DNA of 37,988 nucleotides from Tsukamurella sp. M9C (lineage in GTDB: Bacteria; Actinomycetota; Actinomycetes; Mycobacteriales; Mycobacteriaceae): NCBI RefSeq assembly GCF_020169415.1, contig NZ_JAIULG010000048.1, positions 1 to 37,988 on the forward strand. The letters run 5' to 3'. Made by a program: the position numbers and the translations under genes. The notes beneath the pieces are model-generated. The model ran no database searches, was not told the DNA's origin, and saw only the letters and a list, made by a program, of their open reading frames with translations. Of the stretch, positions 24,911-33,257 are shown one piece after another (the first letter of the stretch is position 1; every line of letters starts with the position of its first letter).

Positions 24911-24929
24911 AGAGAGAAGGAAATACTCA

Positions 24930-25988
24930 ATGCTCATCTCGCAGCGACCCACCCTCAGCGAAGAGGTCATCTCCGAGGCGCGCTCGAAGTTCATCATCGA
25001 GCCGCTGGAGCCCGGCTTCGGCTACACGCTGGGCAACTCGCTCCGCCGCACGCTGCTGTCGTCCATCCCGGGCGCGGCCGTGACCAGCATCCGCATCGAC
25101 GGCGTGCTGCACGAGTTCACCACGGTCCCCGGTGTGAAGGAGGACGTCACCGACGTCATCCTGAACCTCAAGGGCCTGGTCGTCTCGTCGGAGGACGACG
25201 AGCCGGTCACCATGTACGTGCGCAAGCAGGGTCCGGGCGCCGTCACCGCGGGCGACATCGTTCCCCCGGCGTCGGTCACCGTCCACAACCCCGACCTGCA
25301 CATCGCCACCCTGAACGACAAGGGCAAGCTCGAGATCGAGCTCGTCGTCGAGCGGGGCCGCGGCTACGTGCCGGCCGTGCAGAACAAGGCGTCGGGCGCC
25401 GAGATCGGCCGCATCCCGGTCGACTCGATCTACTCGCCCGTGCTGAAGGTGACCTACAAGGTCGAGGCCACCCGTGTCGAGCAGCGCACCGACTTCGATC
25501 GTCTGATCCTGGACGTCGAGACCAAGAACTCGATGACCGCGCGTGACGCGCTGGCGTCGGCGGGCAAGACCCTGGTCGAGCTGTTCGGGCTCGCCCGGGA
25601 GCTCAACGTCGAGGCCGAGGGCATCGAGATCGGCCCGTCGCCAGCCGAGGCCGACCACATCGCGGCGTTCTCGCTGCCGATCGAGGACCTCGACCTGACG
25701 GTGCGCTCGTACAACTGCCTCAAGCGCGAGGGTGTGCACACCGTGGGCGAGCTCGTGGCCCGCACCGAGTCCGATCTTCTCGACATCCGCAACTTCGGTC
25801 AGAAGTCGATCGACGAGGTCAAGGTCAAGCTGCACGCGCTGGGTCTGGCCCTCAAGGACAGCCCCGCGTCGTTCGATCCGTCGCAGGTCGACGGGTACGA
25901 CCCGGCCACCGGTACCTGGAGCGACGAGCCGTCGTTCTCGGGCGACGCCGATGGCGACCAGGATTACGCCGAGACCGAGCAGCTCTGA
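24930..25988 (+). CDS. rpoA: RNA polymerase alpha subunit
   Basis: 352 residues: N-terminal dimerisation domain (about 1-230, [20 protein letters not shown]), a linker, and the C-terminal DNA/activator-binding domain (about 250-310, [33 protein letters not shown]). An acidic tail follows. ATG 24930 follows GAAGGAA (24916-24922). Confidence 0.98.
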   Translation: MLISQRPTLSEEVISEARSKFIIEPLEPGFGYTLGNSLRRTLLSSIPGAAVTSIRIDGVLHEFTTVPGVKEDVTDVILNLKGLVVSSEDDEPVTMYVRKQGPGAVTAGDIVPPASVTVHNPDLHIATLNDKGKLEIELVVERGRGYVPAVQNKASGAEIGRIPVDSIYSPVLKVTYKVEATRVEQRTDFDRLILDVETKNSMTARDALASAGKTLVELFGLARELNVEAEGIEIGPSPAEADHIAAFSLPIEDLDLTVRSYNCLKREGVHTVGELVARTESDLLDIRNFGQKSIDEVKVKLHALGLALKDSPASFDPSQVDGYDPATGTWSDEPSFSGDADGDQDYAETEQL

Positions 25989-26022
25989 GCTGAACAGCTC
26001 TTAACCACCCACAGGAGAAACA

Positions 26023-26718
26023 ATGCCTAGGCCCACTAAGGGCGCCCGGATGGGCGGCTCGGCCTCGCACCAGAAGCACATTCTGGCGAACCTCGCGACC
26101 GCGCTCTTCGAGCACGGCCGCATCGAGACCACGGAGGCGAAGGCCAAGCGCCTGCGTCCCTACGCGGAGAAGCTGATCAGCCATGCCAAGCACGGCAAGC
26201 TGGCCAACCGCCGCGAGGTCATGAAGGAGATCCGCAACAAGGACGTCGTGCACGTGCTGTTCGCGGAGATCGCTCCGGCCGTCGCCGACCGTCAGGGCGG
26301 CTACACCCGGATCATCAAGACCGAGAACCGGAAGGGCGACAACGCCCCCATGGCGGTCATCGAGATCGTGACCGAGCAGCTCGCCGCCACCGAGGGGGCG
26401 CGTGCCACGCGCGTCGCCGCCTCGCAGGCCGCTGCCAAGTCCGCCGCCGTCGAGGCTGCGGAGATCGTCGAGACCGAGGCTCCGGCCGAGGGCTCGGACC
26501 TCCCCGCCGGCGCGCACGCGCCGCTCGAGGACGTCAACGAGGCTCCCGAGGGCTTCCCGATCAAGGGCAACGCCGACTCGAAGCTGTACCACCGTCCCGG
26601 TACCCGCTTCTTCGAGTCGACGGTCGCCGAGATCTGGTTCGCCGACGACGCTTCGGCCGAGGCCGCGGGCTACTCGCTGCCGAAGTCGCAGCAGGAGGAT
26701 GCCTCCGACTCGGAGTAG
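26023..26718 (+). CDS. rplQ: 50S ribosomal protein L17 with long C-terminal extension
   Basis: 231 residues; E. coli L17 is about 127. The core (1-120) holds [20 protein letters not shown] and [17 protein letters not shown]. It is followed by an Ala/Glu-rich linker (about 121-170) and a small module at about 178-221 with [20 protein letters not shown] and [16 protein letters not shown]. That module recurs in other actinobacterial proteins; I recall the label 'sunset domain' but cannot check it. AGGAG precedes ATG 26023. Confidence 0.96.
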   Translation: MPRPTKGARMGGSASHQKHILANLATALFEHGRIETTEAKAKRLRPYAEKLISHAKHGKLANRREVMKEIRNKDVVHVLFAEIAPAVADRQGGYTRIIKTENRKGDNAPMAVIEIVTEQLAATEGARATRVAASQAAAKSAAVEAAEIVETEAPAEGSDLPAGAHAPLEDVNEAPEGFPIKGNADSKLYHRPGTRFFESTVAEIWFADDASAEAAGYSLPKSQQEDASDSE

Positions 26719-26732
26719 TCACCCACGCACGC

Positions 26733-26765
26733 AAGCCCGCCACCTGCATCGCAGGTGGCGGGCTT
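26733..26765. terminator. Terminator after rplQ
   Basis: AAGCCCGCCACCTGC (26733-26747) pairs perfectly over 15 bp with GCAGGTGGCGGGCTT (26751-26765), loop ATC, followed by CGTCGTTC. It ends the rpoA-rplQ transcript and also serves the convergent SRPBCC gene. Confidence 0.88.
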
Positions 26766-26779
26766 CGTCGTTCGGCGGG

Positions 26780-27238
26780 TCAGCGCGTCGTGGCGATCAC
26801 GGCGTCGACGGTGGCGCGCACCTTGTCCGCCGAGACCCGCGGCAGGGTGAACCGCGCGAGGTAGGCCTCGTTCGTCACCCGCGACCAGTCGCAGGTGACG
26901 GCGATCAGCGACCCCGTCCCCTCCGGGGTGAACTCCCACGACCACTCGACGCCGACGGGCGGCTTCCCGCGCCCGGCGGGCAGCCACGCGATCCGCCGAT
27001 CCGGTTCGAAGGCGGTGACGTGGTTGTCCACCGAGTACGGCCGCCCCTGCTCGTCGGTCATCTCCATGCCGAAGATCTGGCCGACGCCGGTGATCGTCTC
27101 GGGGCTGCCGTCGGAGACGCCGCGCAGCATCCCGGATCCGTCGGCCGCCGCGTGCACCGCGGGCCGGGCCAGCGCCGCGAAGAGCACGGCCGGCGGGACA
27201 TCGGCGAACACGGTGACGGTCTGCGCGGTTTCGGTCAT
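26780..27238 (-). CDS. SRPBCC (START-like) family protein
   Basis: 152 residues with the SRPBCC pattern: TVTVFADVPPAVLFAALARP at the start, DNHVTAFEPDRRIAWLPAG and VEWSWEFTPEGTGSLIAVTC in the middle, and a long C-terminal helix. The fold binds hydrophobic ligands; the ligand is unknown. ATG 27238 lies seven bases after TAGCGT (27251-27246, minus), so it is probably leaderless. It follows the FAD monooxygenase on the same strand, but a large inverted repeat separates them. Confidence 0.8.
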   Translation of the reverse strand: MTETAQTVTVFADVPPAVLFAALARPAVHAAADGSGMLRGVSDGSPETITGVGQIFGMEMTDEQGRPYSVDNHVTAFEPDRRIAWLPAGRGKPPVGVEWSWEFTPEGTGSLIAVTCDWSRVTNEAYLARFTLPRVSADKVRATVDAVIATTR

Positions 27239-27255
27239 GGGCCCGACGCTACGCC

Positions 27256-27331
27256 GCTCACGATGTCGACTTCTGTGCATGCGGACGTGCGCTGGTGCAC
27301 GCGCATAGCCGCAGAACCCGACATCGTGAGC
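27256..27331. repeat. Large imperfect hairpin with 13-bp perfect outer arms
   Basis: GCTCACGATGTCG (27256-27268) and CGACATCGTGAGC (27319-27331) are perfect inverted copies. TTCTG/CAGAA, ATGCG/CGCAT and GTGC/GCAC continue the pairing inward. It lies just after the monooxygenase stop and overlaps the presumed promoter region of the SRPBCC gene. It could be a terminator, an operator, or both. Confidence 0.7.
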
Positions 27332-27335
27332 CGCG

Positions 27336-28523
27336 TCAGGCGTAGGCGGGCAGATCGATGCCGTCGGCCTTCGCGAACTGCGCCGCCCAGATCAGCCGCA
27401 TCGGCCACGTCATGGCCGTCCGGTACGTGAGGTCGCCGAGCGCGACGCCGATCCGGCCCATCGGCGCGAACCCGGCGGGGCTGCCCGGCGGCAGCTCCTG
27501 CGCCTTGGTCACGAACGGCCGCATCACCGCGTCGTACCGGGCCAGTGCGCGGGGGACGTCGCCGTCGGCGCGGCCCAGCTCGCCGGCGAGGACGTACGCG
27601 CCGACCAGCGCGAGGGTGGTGCCGAGCCCGGTGAGCGGGGTGGGGCAGTAGCCCGCGTCGCCGACGAGCGCGACGCGGCCGCGGGTCCAGCCGTCCAGCT
27701 TCACCTGCGCGAGGTCCTGGTACGCCCAGTCGTCCGCGGTCCGCATGGCGCCCAGCAGCTGCGGCGCGACCCACCCGATGTCGGCGAACTCCCGCTCGAA
27801 GAGCGCGAACTGCTCCTCGCGGCCCAGCCGCCGCGGGTCGGTGCCGCGGATCGCGAGCCCTGCCTTGACGGTGCCGTCGGTGCGCGACGGCCGGACCGAG
27901 ACCACGCGGCCCCGGCGGCCGGTGTGCATGAGGTACCAGCCGCGGGTGTCCTCGTCGATGGTGGCGGTGAACCACGCGTACCGCAGGCCGATGGGCTCGA
28001 GCGCGGCGGCGTCGGGGCCGAAGGCGGCGCGGCGCACGGCGGAGCCGAGGCCGTCGGCGCCGATCACGAGGTCGAACTCCCGCACCGGTGCCTTCTCGAA
28101 AGTCACGCGGGCTGCCGCGCCGTCCTGCTCGATCGCGGTCACGGTGTCGTCCCACAGGTACTCGACGTCGTCGGGCACCGCGTCGACCAGCACCTCGGCG
28201 AGGTCGCCGCGCAGGATCTCGTGCGTGGACACCACGCCGTTGCCGCCGAAGGCCTCGACGGGCATGGTCGCGCCGCGGCGCCCGCGGCCGTCGACCTTGA
28301 CGAGGCCGCGCTGGTCGAGCAGCCGCTCGGTGGTGGCGGGGCCGAGGCCGAGGCGGTCGATCACGGTGCGGCCGGCGCCGCGCAGGTCGACGGTCTGGCC
28401 GCCCGCGCGCAACGACGGTGCGCGTTCGACGATCGTCACGCGGTGGCCCTGGCGGGCGAGGAGGAGGGCGGCGGCGGGACCGGCGATGGACGCGCCGCTG
28501 ATGAGGACTCGGAGCTGATTCAT
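27336..28523 (-). CDS. FAD-dependent monooxygenase (PHBH/TetX-like)
   Basis: 395 residues. The N-terminal dinucleotide fold LISGASIAGPAAALLLARQG, the middle FDLVIGADGLGSAVR (DG motif) and ALVGDAGYCPTPLTGLGTTL (GD motif) define a class A flavoprotein hydroxylase. Such enzymes hydroxylate aromatics or inactivate antibiotics such as tetracycline or rifampicin; the substrate is not predictable. ATG 28523 follows TACGTT (28535-28530, minus) by six bases (leaderless). It is divergent from the GntR-TetR regulator, the probable controller. Confidence 0.9.
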   Translation of the reverse strand: MNQLRVLISGASIAGPAAALLLARQGHRVTIVERAPSLRAGGQTVDLRGAGRTVIDRLGLGPATTERLLDQRGLVKVDGRGRRGATMPVEAFGGNGVVSTHEILRGDLAEVLVDAVPDDVEYLWDDTVTAIEQDGAAARVTFEKAPVREFDLVIGADGLGSAVRRAAFGPDAAALEPIGLRYAWFTATIDEDTRGWYLMHTGRRGRVVSVRPSRTDGTVKAGLAIRGTDPRRLGREEQFALFEREFADIGWVAPQLLGAMRTADDWAYQDLAQVKLDGWTRGRVALVGDAGYCPTPLTGLGTTLALVGAYVLAGELGRADGDVPRALARYDAVMRPFVTKAQELPPGSPAGFAPMGRIGVALGDLTYRTAMTWPMRLIWAAQFAKADGIDLPAYA

Positions 28524-28545
28524 AGGGCGAACGTACGCCGTATCG

Positions 28546-28599
28546 AGTGCATCGCGCTACAGTGTTGACGTGGATGTTCACACGAAGTGCACTAGTGCA
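28546..28599. promoter_or_regulatory. AGTGCA boxes between monooxygenase and regulator
   Basis: AGTGCA occurs at 28546, 28586 and 28594; the last two are eight bases apart and include the palindrome AGTGCACT (28586-28593). The first lies just upstream of the monooxygenase -10. They are candidate operators for the divergent regulator. Confidence 0.5.
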
Positions 28600-28610
28600 T
28601 CGGGGCTCGG

Positions 28611-29492
28611 ATGACGCGCGCCGAGGAGGTCGCGGCGGTGCTCCGCGAGCGCATCGCTTCGGGGAGGCTGCGGCCGGGGGACCGGGCACCGTCGACCCGG
28701 GCGATCATGCGCGATCACGGCGTGGCGATGGCCACGGCCTCGAAGGTGCTGGCCCTGCTGCAGGCCGACGGCCTGATCGACTCCGCCCCGGGCAGGGGGA
28801 GCGTGGTGCTGAGCCCGGACCGCCCGCGCGCCCCCGAGCTGACCGCCGCCGACGTGATCGCCGCGGCCGTCGCCATCGCCGACGCCGAGTCCCTGCAGGC
28901 CGTCTCGATGCGCCGGCTCGCTGCAGCGCTGGAGATCCCGACGATGGCCGTCTACCGCTACGTCCCCAGCAGCGACGAGCTGCAGTCGGCGATGCTGGAC
29001 CGCGTGCTGGCGGAGCTGCCCATCCCGCCCCGCACCGCGGACTGGCGCGCCGACGTCGAGGCGCTGCTCCGCTCCCTGTGGGAGACCATGCAGGCCCACC
29101 CGTGGCTCGCCGCCGCGATGTCGATGACCCGGCCGGCGGTGCTGCCCGGCGCGATGCCGATGTCGGAGCACCTGCTCGCCGCCCTCCGCGCCGCCGGACT
29201 CAAGCAACGCGAGGCCTTCACCGAGTACCTCTGCCTGCTCAACCTGGTGCGCGGCCTGGGCGCGACGATCGAGCCCGAGCTCGCCGACCGCGCGGCGACG
29301 GGCGTCACCGAGGACGAGTGGATCGACACCCAACTCGACGAGCTGCGCGCCGCGGCACCCGCCGACCGGTTCCCGGTGATGGCGGAGATGCTGCACACGA
29401 GCTACCCGTACGACGCCGACGTACTGCTCGACACCGCGCTCACGCGCTACCTGGACGGCCTGGCGGCAGCGGTAGAGTCACGCGCGACATGA
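28611..29492 (+). CDS. GntR-TetR fusion transcriptional regulator
   Basis: 293 residues with two DNA-binding domains. A GntR winged helix (about 3-68, [37 protein letters not shown]) is followed by a TetR-type HTH (about 80-125, [20 protein letters not shown]) and a TetR C-terminal ligand domain (about 145-290). Proteins of this design are known in actinobacteria, usually next to drug-modifying or efflux genes. It is probably a repressor of the divergent monooxygenase. ATG 28611 has no strong ribosome-binding site. Its TGA overlaps the truA ATG. Confidence 0.9.
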   Translation: MTRAEEVAAVLRERIASGRLRPGDRAPSTRAIMRDHGVAMATASKVLALLQADGLIDSAPGRGSVVLSPDRPRAPELTAADVIAAAVAIADAESLQAVSMRRLAAALEIPTMAVYRYVPSSDELQSAMLDRVLAELPIPPRTADWRADVEALLRSLWETMQAHPWLAAAMSMTRPAVLPGAMPMSEHLLAALRAAGLKQREAFTEYLCLLNLVRGLGATIEPELADRAATGVTEDEWIDTQLDELRAAAPADRFPVMAEMLHTSYPYDADVLLDTALTRYLDGLAAAVESRAT

Positions 29493-30316
29493 CTCGCTAC
29501 CGCCTCGACATCGCCTACGACGGCACCGACTTCAGCGGCTGGGCCCGCCAGCCCGAGCGCCGCACGGTGTGCGGCGTGCTGGAGGAGGCGATCGGCACGA
29601 TCCTGCGCAGGCAGGTGCAGCTCACCGTCGCCGGCCGCACCGACGCGGGGGTGCACGCGACGGGCCAGGTCGCGCATTTCGACCTGCCGGACCCCGTCGT
29701 GCTGCCCGACGGCCTGGTGCGCCGCCTGGCGCGCATGCTCCCGCAGGACGTCCGGGTGACCGCGATCCGCATCGCCCCGCCGGAGTTCGACGCCCGCTTC
29801 TCCGCGCTGCGCCGCCACTACGAGTACCGCCTCACCGACGCCCCCTTCGGCGCGAACCCGCTGCGCGCCCGCGACACCGCGCCGTGGCGGCGGCCCGTCG
29901 ACCTGGAGCGGATGCAGGAGGCGAGCGACCGGCTCCTGGGCCTGCACGACTTCGCCGCTTTCTGCCGCCGCCGCGAGGGCGCCACGACGGTCCGCGAGCT
30001 GCAGCGCTTCGCGTGGCGCCGCGACGCCGACGGGGTGTTCACCGCGGAGGTCTCCGCCGACGCCTTCTGCTGGTCGATGGTGCGCTCCCTCGTCGGGGCG
30101 GTCGCCGCGGTCGGGGAGGGCCGACGGTCCGCCGACTGGGTCGCCGGGCTCCTCGACGAGCGCGAGCGCTCGAGCGCCATCAACGTGGCCGCCGCCTGCG
30201 GGCTCACGCTGGTGCGCGTCGACTACCCCGCCGACGACGAGCTCGCCGAGCGCAACCTGATCACCCGCGAGAAGCGCGAGGTCGACGGCCGCTCCGGCGG
30301 CTGCTGCGGCGACTGA
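29489..30316 (+). CDS. truA: tRNA pseudouridine(38-40) synthase
   Basis: 275 residues with [16 protein letters not shown] and the catalytic Asp52 in [18 protein letters not shown]. It converts U38-U40 of the tRNA anticodon arm to pseudouridine. ATG 29489 overlaps the regulator stop (ATGA). In M. tuberculosis truA follows rplQ directly; here about 2.8 kb is inserted between them. The end RSGGCCGD is unusually Cys/Gly-rich. Confidence 0.97.
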   Translation: MTRYRLDIAYDGTDFSGWARQPERRTVCGVLEEAIGTILRRQVQLTVAGRTDAGVHATGQVAHFDLPDPVVLPDGLVRRLARMLPQDVRVTAIRIAPPEFDARFSALRRHYEYRLTDAPFGANPLRARDTAPWRRPVDLERMQEASDRLLGLHDFAAFCRRREGATTVRELQRFAWRRDADGVFTAEVSADAFCWSMVRSLVGAVAAVGEGRRSADWVAGLLDERERSSAINVAAACGLTLVRVDYPADDELAERNLITREKREVDGRSGGCCGD

Positions 30317-30384
30317 CGGAGCTTGGGGCGACGTTCGCCCGGAGTTCATGATCGCGTCGTACGGCGCGTGGATACTCGGGTGAT

Positions 30385-31029
30385 GTGAACCCCTTCGACG
30401 TCACCGGCTTCCTCGGCTCCGCGGGCCTCATCGGCCTGGTGCTGCTGATCTTCATCGAGACCGGTCTGCTGGTGGGCTTCATCTTCCCGGGGGATTCGAT
30501 CCTGTTCACCGCGGGCATCTTCGCGGCGCAGCCCCAGCCCTTCGCGCAGCTGTGGCAGCTGCTGCTGTTCCTGCCGATCGCGGCGATCATCGGCGACCAG
30601 TGCGGCTACGCCCTCGGCCGGTACGCCGGCCCGAAGGTGATGCGCGGCAGGGTCATGAACTTCATCGGGCAGGGCCCCGTCGACAAGACGTACGCCTTCT
30701 TCGACAAGTACGGCCCGTTCACGGTGCTCTTCGCGCGGTTCATCGGCATCGTCCGCACGCTGGTCCCGGTGCTGGCGGGCTTCTCGAAGATGGACCACCG
30801 CAAGTTCACGCTGTTCTCGGTGCTCGGCTCGATCCTGTGGTGCGACGGCATCGTGCTGCTGGGCTACTTCCTCGGCGGCATCCCGCTGCTGCGTGACCAC
30901 CTCGAGGTGCTGTTCATCGGCTCCGCGCTGACGATCATCATCCCCATCGCGATCACCGTGATCACCCGCCGCCGCGCCCGCAAGCGCGAAGCCGCCGAAT
31001 CCGCCGCGGCGGAGCCCGTCACGCGTTAG
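30385..31029 (+). CDS. DedA-family membrane protein
   Basis: 214 residues with the DedA/SNARE-associated pattern: IFIETGLLVGFIFPGDSILF, IGDQCGYALGRYAGPKVM, and the arginine-containing FARFIGIVRTLVPVLAGFSK. Members are now seen as lipid scramblases or flippases, some for undecaprenyl phosphate. The basic C-terminal tail is cytoplasmic. GTG 30385 lies eight bases after GATACT (30371-30376). Confidence 0.93.
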   Translation: MNPFDVTGFLGSAGLIGLVLLIFIETGLLVGFIFPGDSILFTAGIFAAQPQPFAQLWQLLLFLPIAAIIGDQCGYALGRYAGPKVMRGRVMNFIGQGPVDKTYAFFDKYGPFTVLFARFIGIVRTLVPVLAGFSKMDHRKFTLFSVLGSILWCDGIVLLGYFLGGIPLLRDHLEVLFIGSALTIIIPIAITVITRRRARKREAAESAAAEPVTR

Positions 31030-31039
31030 TCTCCTCCGC

Positions 31040-32242
31040 ATGATCGGGTTGGGGGACCCGGAGCGCATCGTCATCGACTGCGCGGGGGATGAGTGGTACG
31101 TACGCGGGCCGGACGGTGTCGTGCGGTCGACGGCCGCGCCGCCGGACGTCGACGAGTTCGTCGCGCCCGCCGTCGCGACGCGACAGTGGGCGCAGTGGCT
31201 GGCCGAGGCGGCGAGCGGTAGCGCACCGTCGCGCGCGTGGACGGTCCTGGCGCCCAGCGTCTTCGGCGCCCCGCGGCGCAGCCTGATCGCCGCGGCGGCC
31301 GCCTCGCTCGGGGTCGACGCCGCGGTGCTCCCGCGCGCGGAGGCCCTCGTCCGCGCCGCCGGCGTCCTCTACTGCCGACGCGCCCTCGTCCTCGAGTGCC
31401 GCGGTCCGGTGGCGCAGGCGCACGTTCTCGTCCTCGCCGACGGTGCCTGGCGCCCCGTCGCGTCCGCTTCCCACCCGGACCCGCTCCGCGCCGCGCGGAA
31501 GGTCTTCGGCGACGACGTCGACCAGGCCCTCGTCGACGGTCCGCCCGAGATCTACCACCGGGTCCGCCGTGCGCTGGCCACGGTCCACCTCTGGCGCGTC
31601 GTCCGGATCGAGCCGGAGCAGGTGCTCGCGCCGACCCCGGACCCGCGGCCCGCAACGGCACCGCCCGCGCCCGAGCCGGAACCGGAACACACACCCGGAC
31701 AGCGCGGCCCGCGGCGCTGGCCGCTCGTCGCGGCGGGCGCGGGCACCGTCGGAGTGGTCGCCGCGGGTGCGGTGGCGTGCCTGCCCGGCGCTCCGCCGTC
31801 CGCGCCGGAACGTCCGGCGCCGCCGGCGGAGTCCTTCGTCCGCGTCGCCTTCGACGGTGCCTCCGTCGACCTGCCGCAGGGCTGGGCGGTCACCGAGCCG
31901 GGCCCGGACCGGCGGCTGGCGGTGGCGGACGACGGCCGCCGCGTCACCGTGGTGCGGACCCGGCTGCGGGCACCGTCGGACCTCGCGGCCGTCGCGGCCG
32001 ACCTGGAATCGGCCCTCGCGCGACGGTCCGACGGCCGCATCACGGACCTCGACCCGAGCACTCTCGTCGGGGGCCGCGAGGTGATCGGCTACCGCGAGCA
32101 GATCGACCCGGAGCGGTTCGTGGACTGGTACGTCGTGGTCGCGGGGGCGGCGCAGCTGAGCGTCGGCTGCGAGGCGGGACGCACCGCGGCACCGCTGGCG
32201 GGCGCGTGCGAGCGCGCCGTCGGCACCGTGCGGGAGGAATGA
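31040..32242 (+). CDS. Type VII secretion-associated protein, Rv3446c-like
   Basis: 400 residues: an N-terminal ~190-residue domain (actin-like strand pattern, VIDCAGDEWYVRGPDG), a Pro/Glu linker (about 197-222), one TM (about 227-248, WPLVAAGAGTVGVVAAGAVA) and a C-terminal domain of about 130 residues (VRVAFDGASVDLPQGWAV, IGYREQIDPERFVDWYVVV). This layout is that of the Rv3446c family, encoded beside esxU-esxT in ESX-4 loci. ATG 31040 lies seven bases after TAGTCT (31027-31032), so it is probably leaderless. Confidence 0.85.
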   Translation: MIGLGDPERIVIDCAGDEWYVRGPDGVVRSTAAPPDVDEFVAPAVATRQWAQWLAEAASGSAPSRAWTVLAPSVFGAPRRSLIAAAAASLGVDAAVLPRAEALVRAAGVLYCRRALVLECRGPVAQAHVLVLADGAWRPVASASHPDPLRAARKVFGDDVDQALVDGPPEIYHRVRRALATVHLWRVVRIEPEQVLAPTPDPRPATAPPAPEPEPEHTPGQRGPRRWPLVAAGAGTVGVVAAGAVACLPGAPPSAPERPAPPAESFVRVAFDGASVDLPQGWAVTEPGPDRRLAVADDGRRVTVVRTRLRAPSDLAAVAADLESALARRSDGRITDLDPSTLVGGREVIGYREQIDPERFVDWYVVVAGAAQLSVGCEAGRTAAPLAGACERAVGTVREE

Positions 32243-32259
32243 AACATGAAGGGGGAGAG

Positions 32260-32556
32260 ATGACCATCGCGACATCCACCAATGGCGGGGTGCGGGTGCG
32301 GGCCAACGATCAGGGGACGCCGTTGCACATCGCCATCGAGCGGACGGAGCTGCGGCGCGAGCCGCAGGACCTGGCCGACGCGATCGTGCGGCTGTGCCGG
32401 GAGGCCGCGGCCACTGCCGGCCTGCAGCGCCGGGCCGAACTGGAACGCGCCGGTGTGGGTCCGGAGGTGCTGCGTGCCATGCGACTTCCGGAGCCGGCCG
32501 CCGCGCCGGCACCCGACCGGGACGAGTCGGTCGGCACCTGGCTGCGGAGGGTCTGA
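32260..32556 (+). CDS. YbaB-like small protein, first of a pair
   Basis: 98 residues. VRVRANDQGTPLHIAIERTE, then ELRREPQDLADAIVRLCREA, gives the strand-strand-helix pattern of YbaB/EspL-like proteins found in ESX loci. The C-terminus (RAELERAGVGPEVLRAMRLP) is a helix with a short tail. GGGGGAGAG ends directly before ATG 32260. Its TGA overlaps the next ATG. Role is unknown; EspL in ESX-1 supports substrate stability and may bind DNA. Confidence 0.7.
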   Translation: MTIATSTNGGVRVRANDQGTPLHIAIERTELRREPQDLADAIVRLCREAAATAGLQRRAELERAGVGPEVLRAMRLPEPAAAPAPDRDESVGTWLRRV

Positions 32557-32858
32557 TGAGCGCCGAGATGGACCGCATCGAGGCCCGCGCGCACGAACAG
32601 CTCCGGGTGCTGCGCCGCACGAGCACGGAGCTCGACGCCGTCCGGGTCGTCGTCTCCAGCCCGGACGGCGCGATCCGCGTGGAGCTCGACGGGGTGTGCG
32701 CGCTCGTCGGGCTCACGCTGACCCCGGCGGCCTGCCGGTCCGACGGTGCCGTCCTCGGGCGGCGCATCGTCGACGTCTGCGCGGTCGCGGCGCGCGAGGT
32801 GCAGGCGCGCCGTGCCGCGGTGATGGAGCGCTTCCACACGGACTTCGCGGTGAGCTGA
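32556..32858 (+). CDS. YbaB/EbfC-like protein, second of a pair
   Basis: 100 residues: an N-terminal helix (MDRIEARAHEQLRVLRRTST), two strands (AVRVVVSSPDGAIRVELDGV, GLTLTPAACRS) and a C-terminal helix (GRRIVDVCAVAAREVQARRA), the YbaB fold. ATG 32556 shares its A with the preceding stop. The two may form a heterodimer. Confidence 0.75.
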   Translation: MSAEMDRIEARAHEQLRVLRRTSTELDAVRVVVSSPDGAIRVELDGVCALVGLTLTPAACRSDGAVLGRRIVDVCAVAAREVQARRAAVMERFHTDFAVS

Positions 32859-32870
32859 TCCGAGGAATCG

Positions 32871-32900
32871 GGATCCGATCCCCGCGCTGGTGCGTCCAAT
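32871..32900 (+). promoter_or_regulatory. ECF/SigM-type promoter of the PE-like gene
   Basis: GGATCC (32871-32876), 16 bases, then CGTCCAAT (32893-32900). The box spacing and the GGTGCGTCYAAT context match the promoter at 34637, though the -35 is less perfect. Transcription would start about 45 bases before the PE-like ATG. Confidence 0.6.
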
Positions 32901-32949
32901 TCATGAGGGCCTTGCGCACCGGGCCCGCTGTAGACGATGGGGGAGAGCA

Positions 32950-33255
32950 ATGTTCTTGGCGGTGAATTCGGCGATCTCGGCCTTCGGGGCGGCCAACGCC
33001 GGTATCGGAGCGGCGGTCGCGACGGCGGGATCGGTGGACGCGGCGGCCAACGTCGCGGCGCTGAACCCGGCGCTCGGCCTGATCGGGCAGGACTTCCTCG
33101 CGGCCTTCACCGCCGCGCAGGCGGTCCACGTGGAGTCCGTCGCGGAGCTGGCCGTCCTCTACGGCGGGATCGCGGCGTCCTCGGCCGGCACGGTCGCCGC
33201 GTACGGCCTGACCGAGGCGGGCAACGTCGCCGGGCTGGGCTCCGTGGGGATCTGA
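32950..33255 (+). CDS. PE-like type VII secretion substrate
   Basis: 101 residues, the length of a PE domain, Ala/Gly-rich and helical. The late part (QDFLAAFTAAQAVHVESVAE, then SSAGTVAAYGLTEAGN) resembles the second PE helix, ending in the YxxxD/E secretion motif (Tyr85-Glu89). GGGGGAGAG precedes ATG 32950 at a good distance. The next gene follows after two bases, as in PE-PPE pairs. PE-like is inferred from length, pattern and motif; identity to mycobacterial PE is low by eye. Confidence 0.65.
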   Translation: MFLAVNSAISAFGAANAGIGAAVATAGSVDAAANVAALNPALGLIGQDFLAAFTAAQAVHVESVAELAVLYGGIAASSAGTVAAYGLTEAGNVAGLGSVGI

Positions 33256-33257
33256 CG

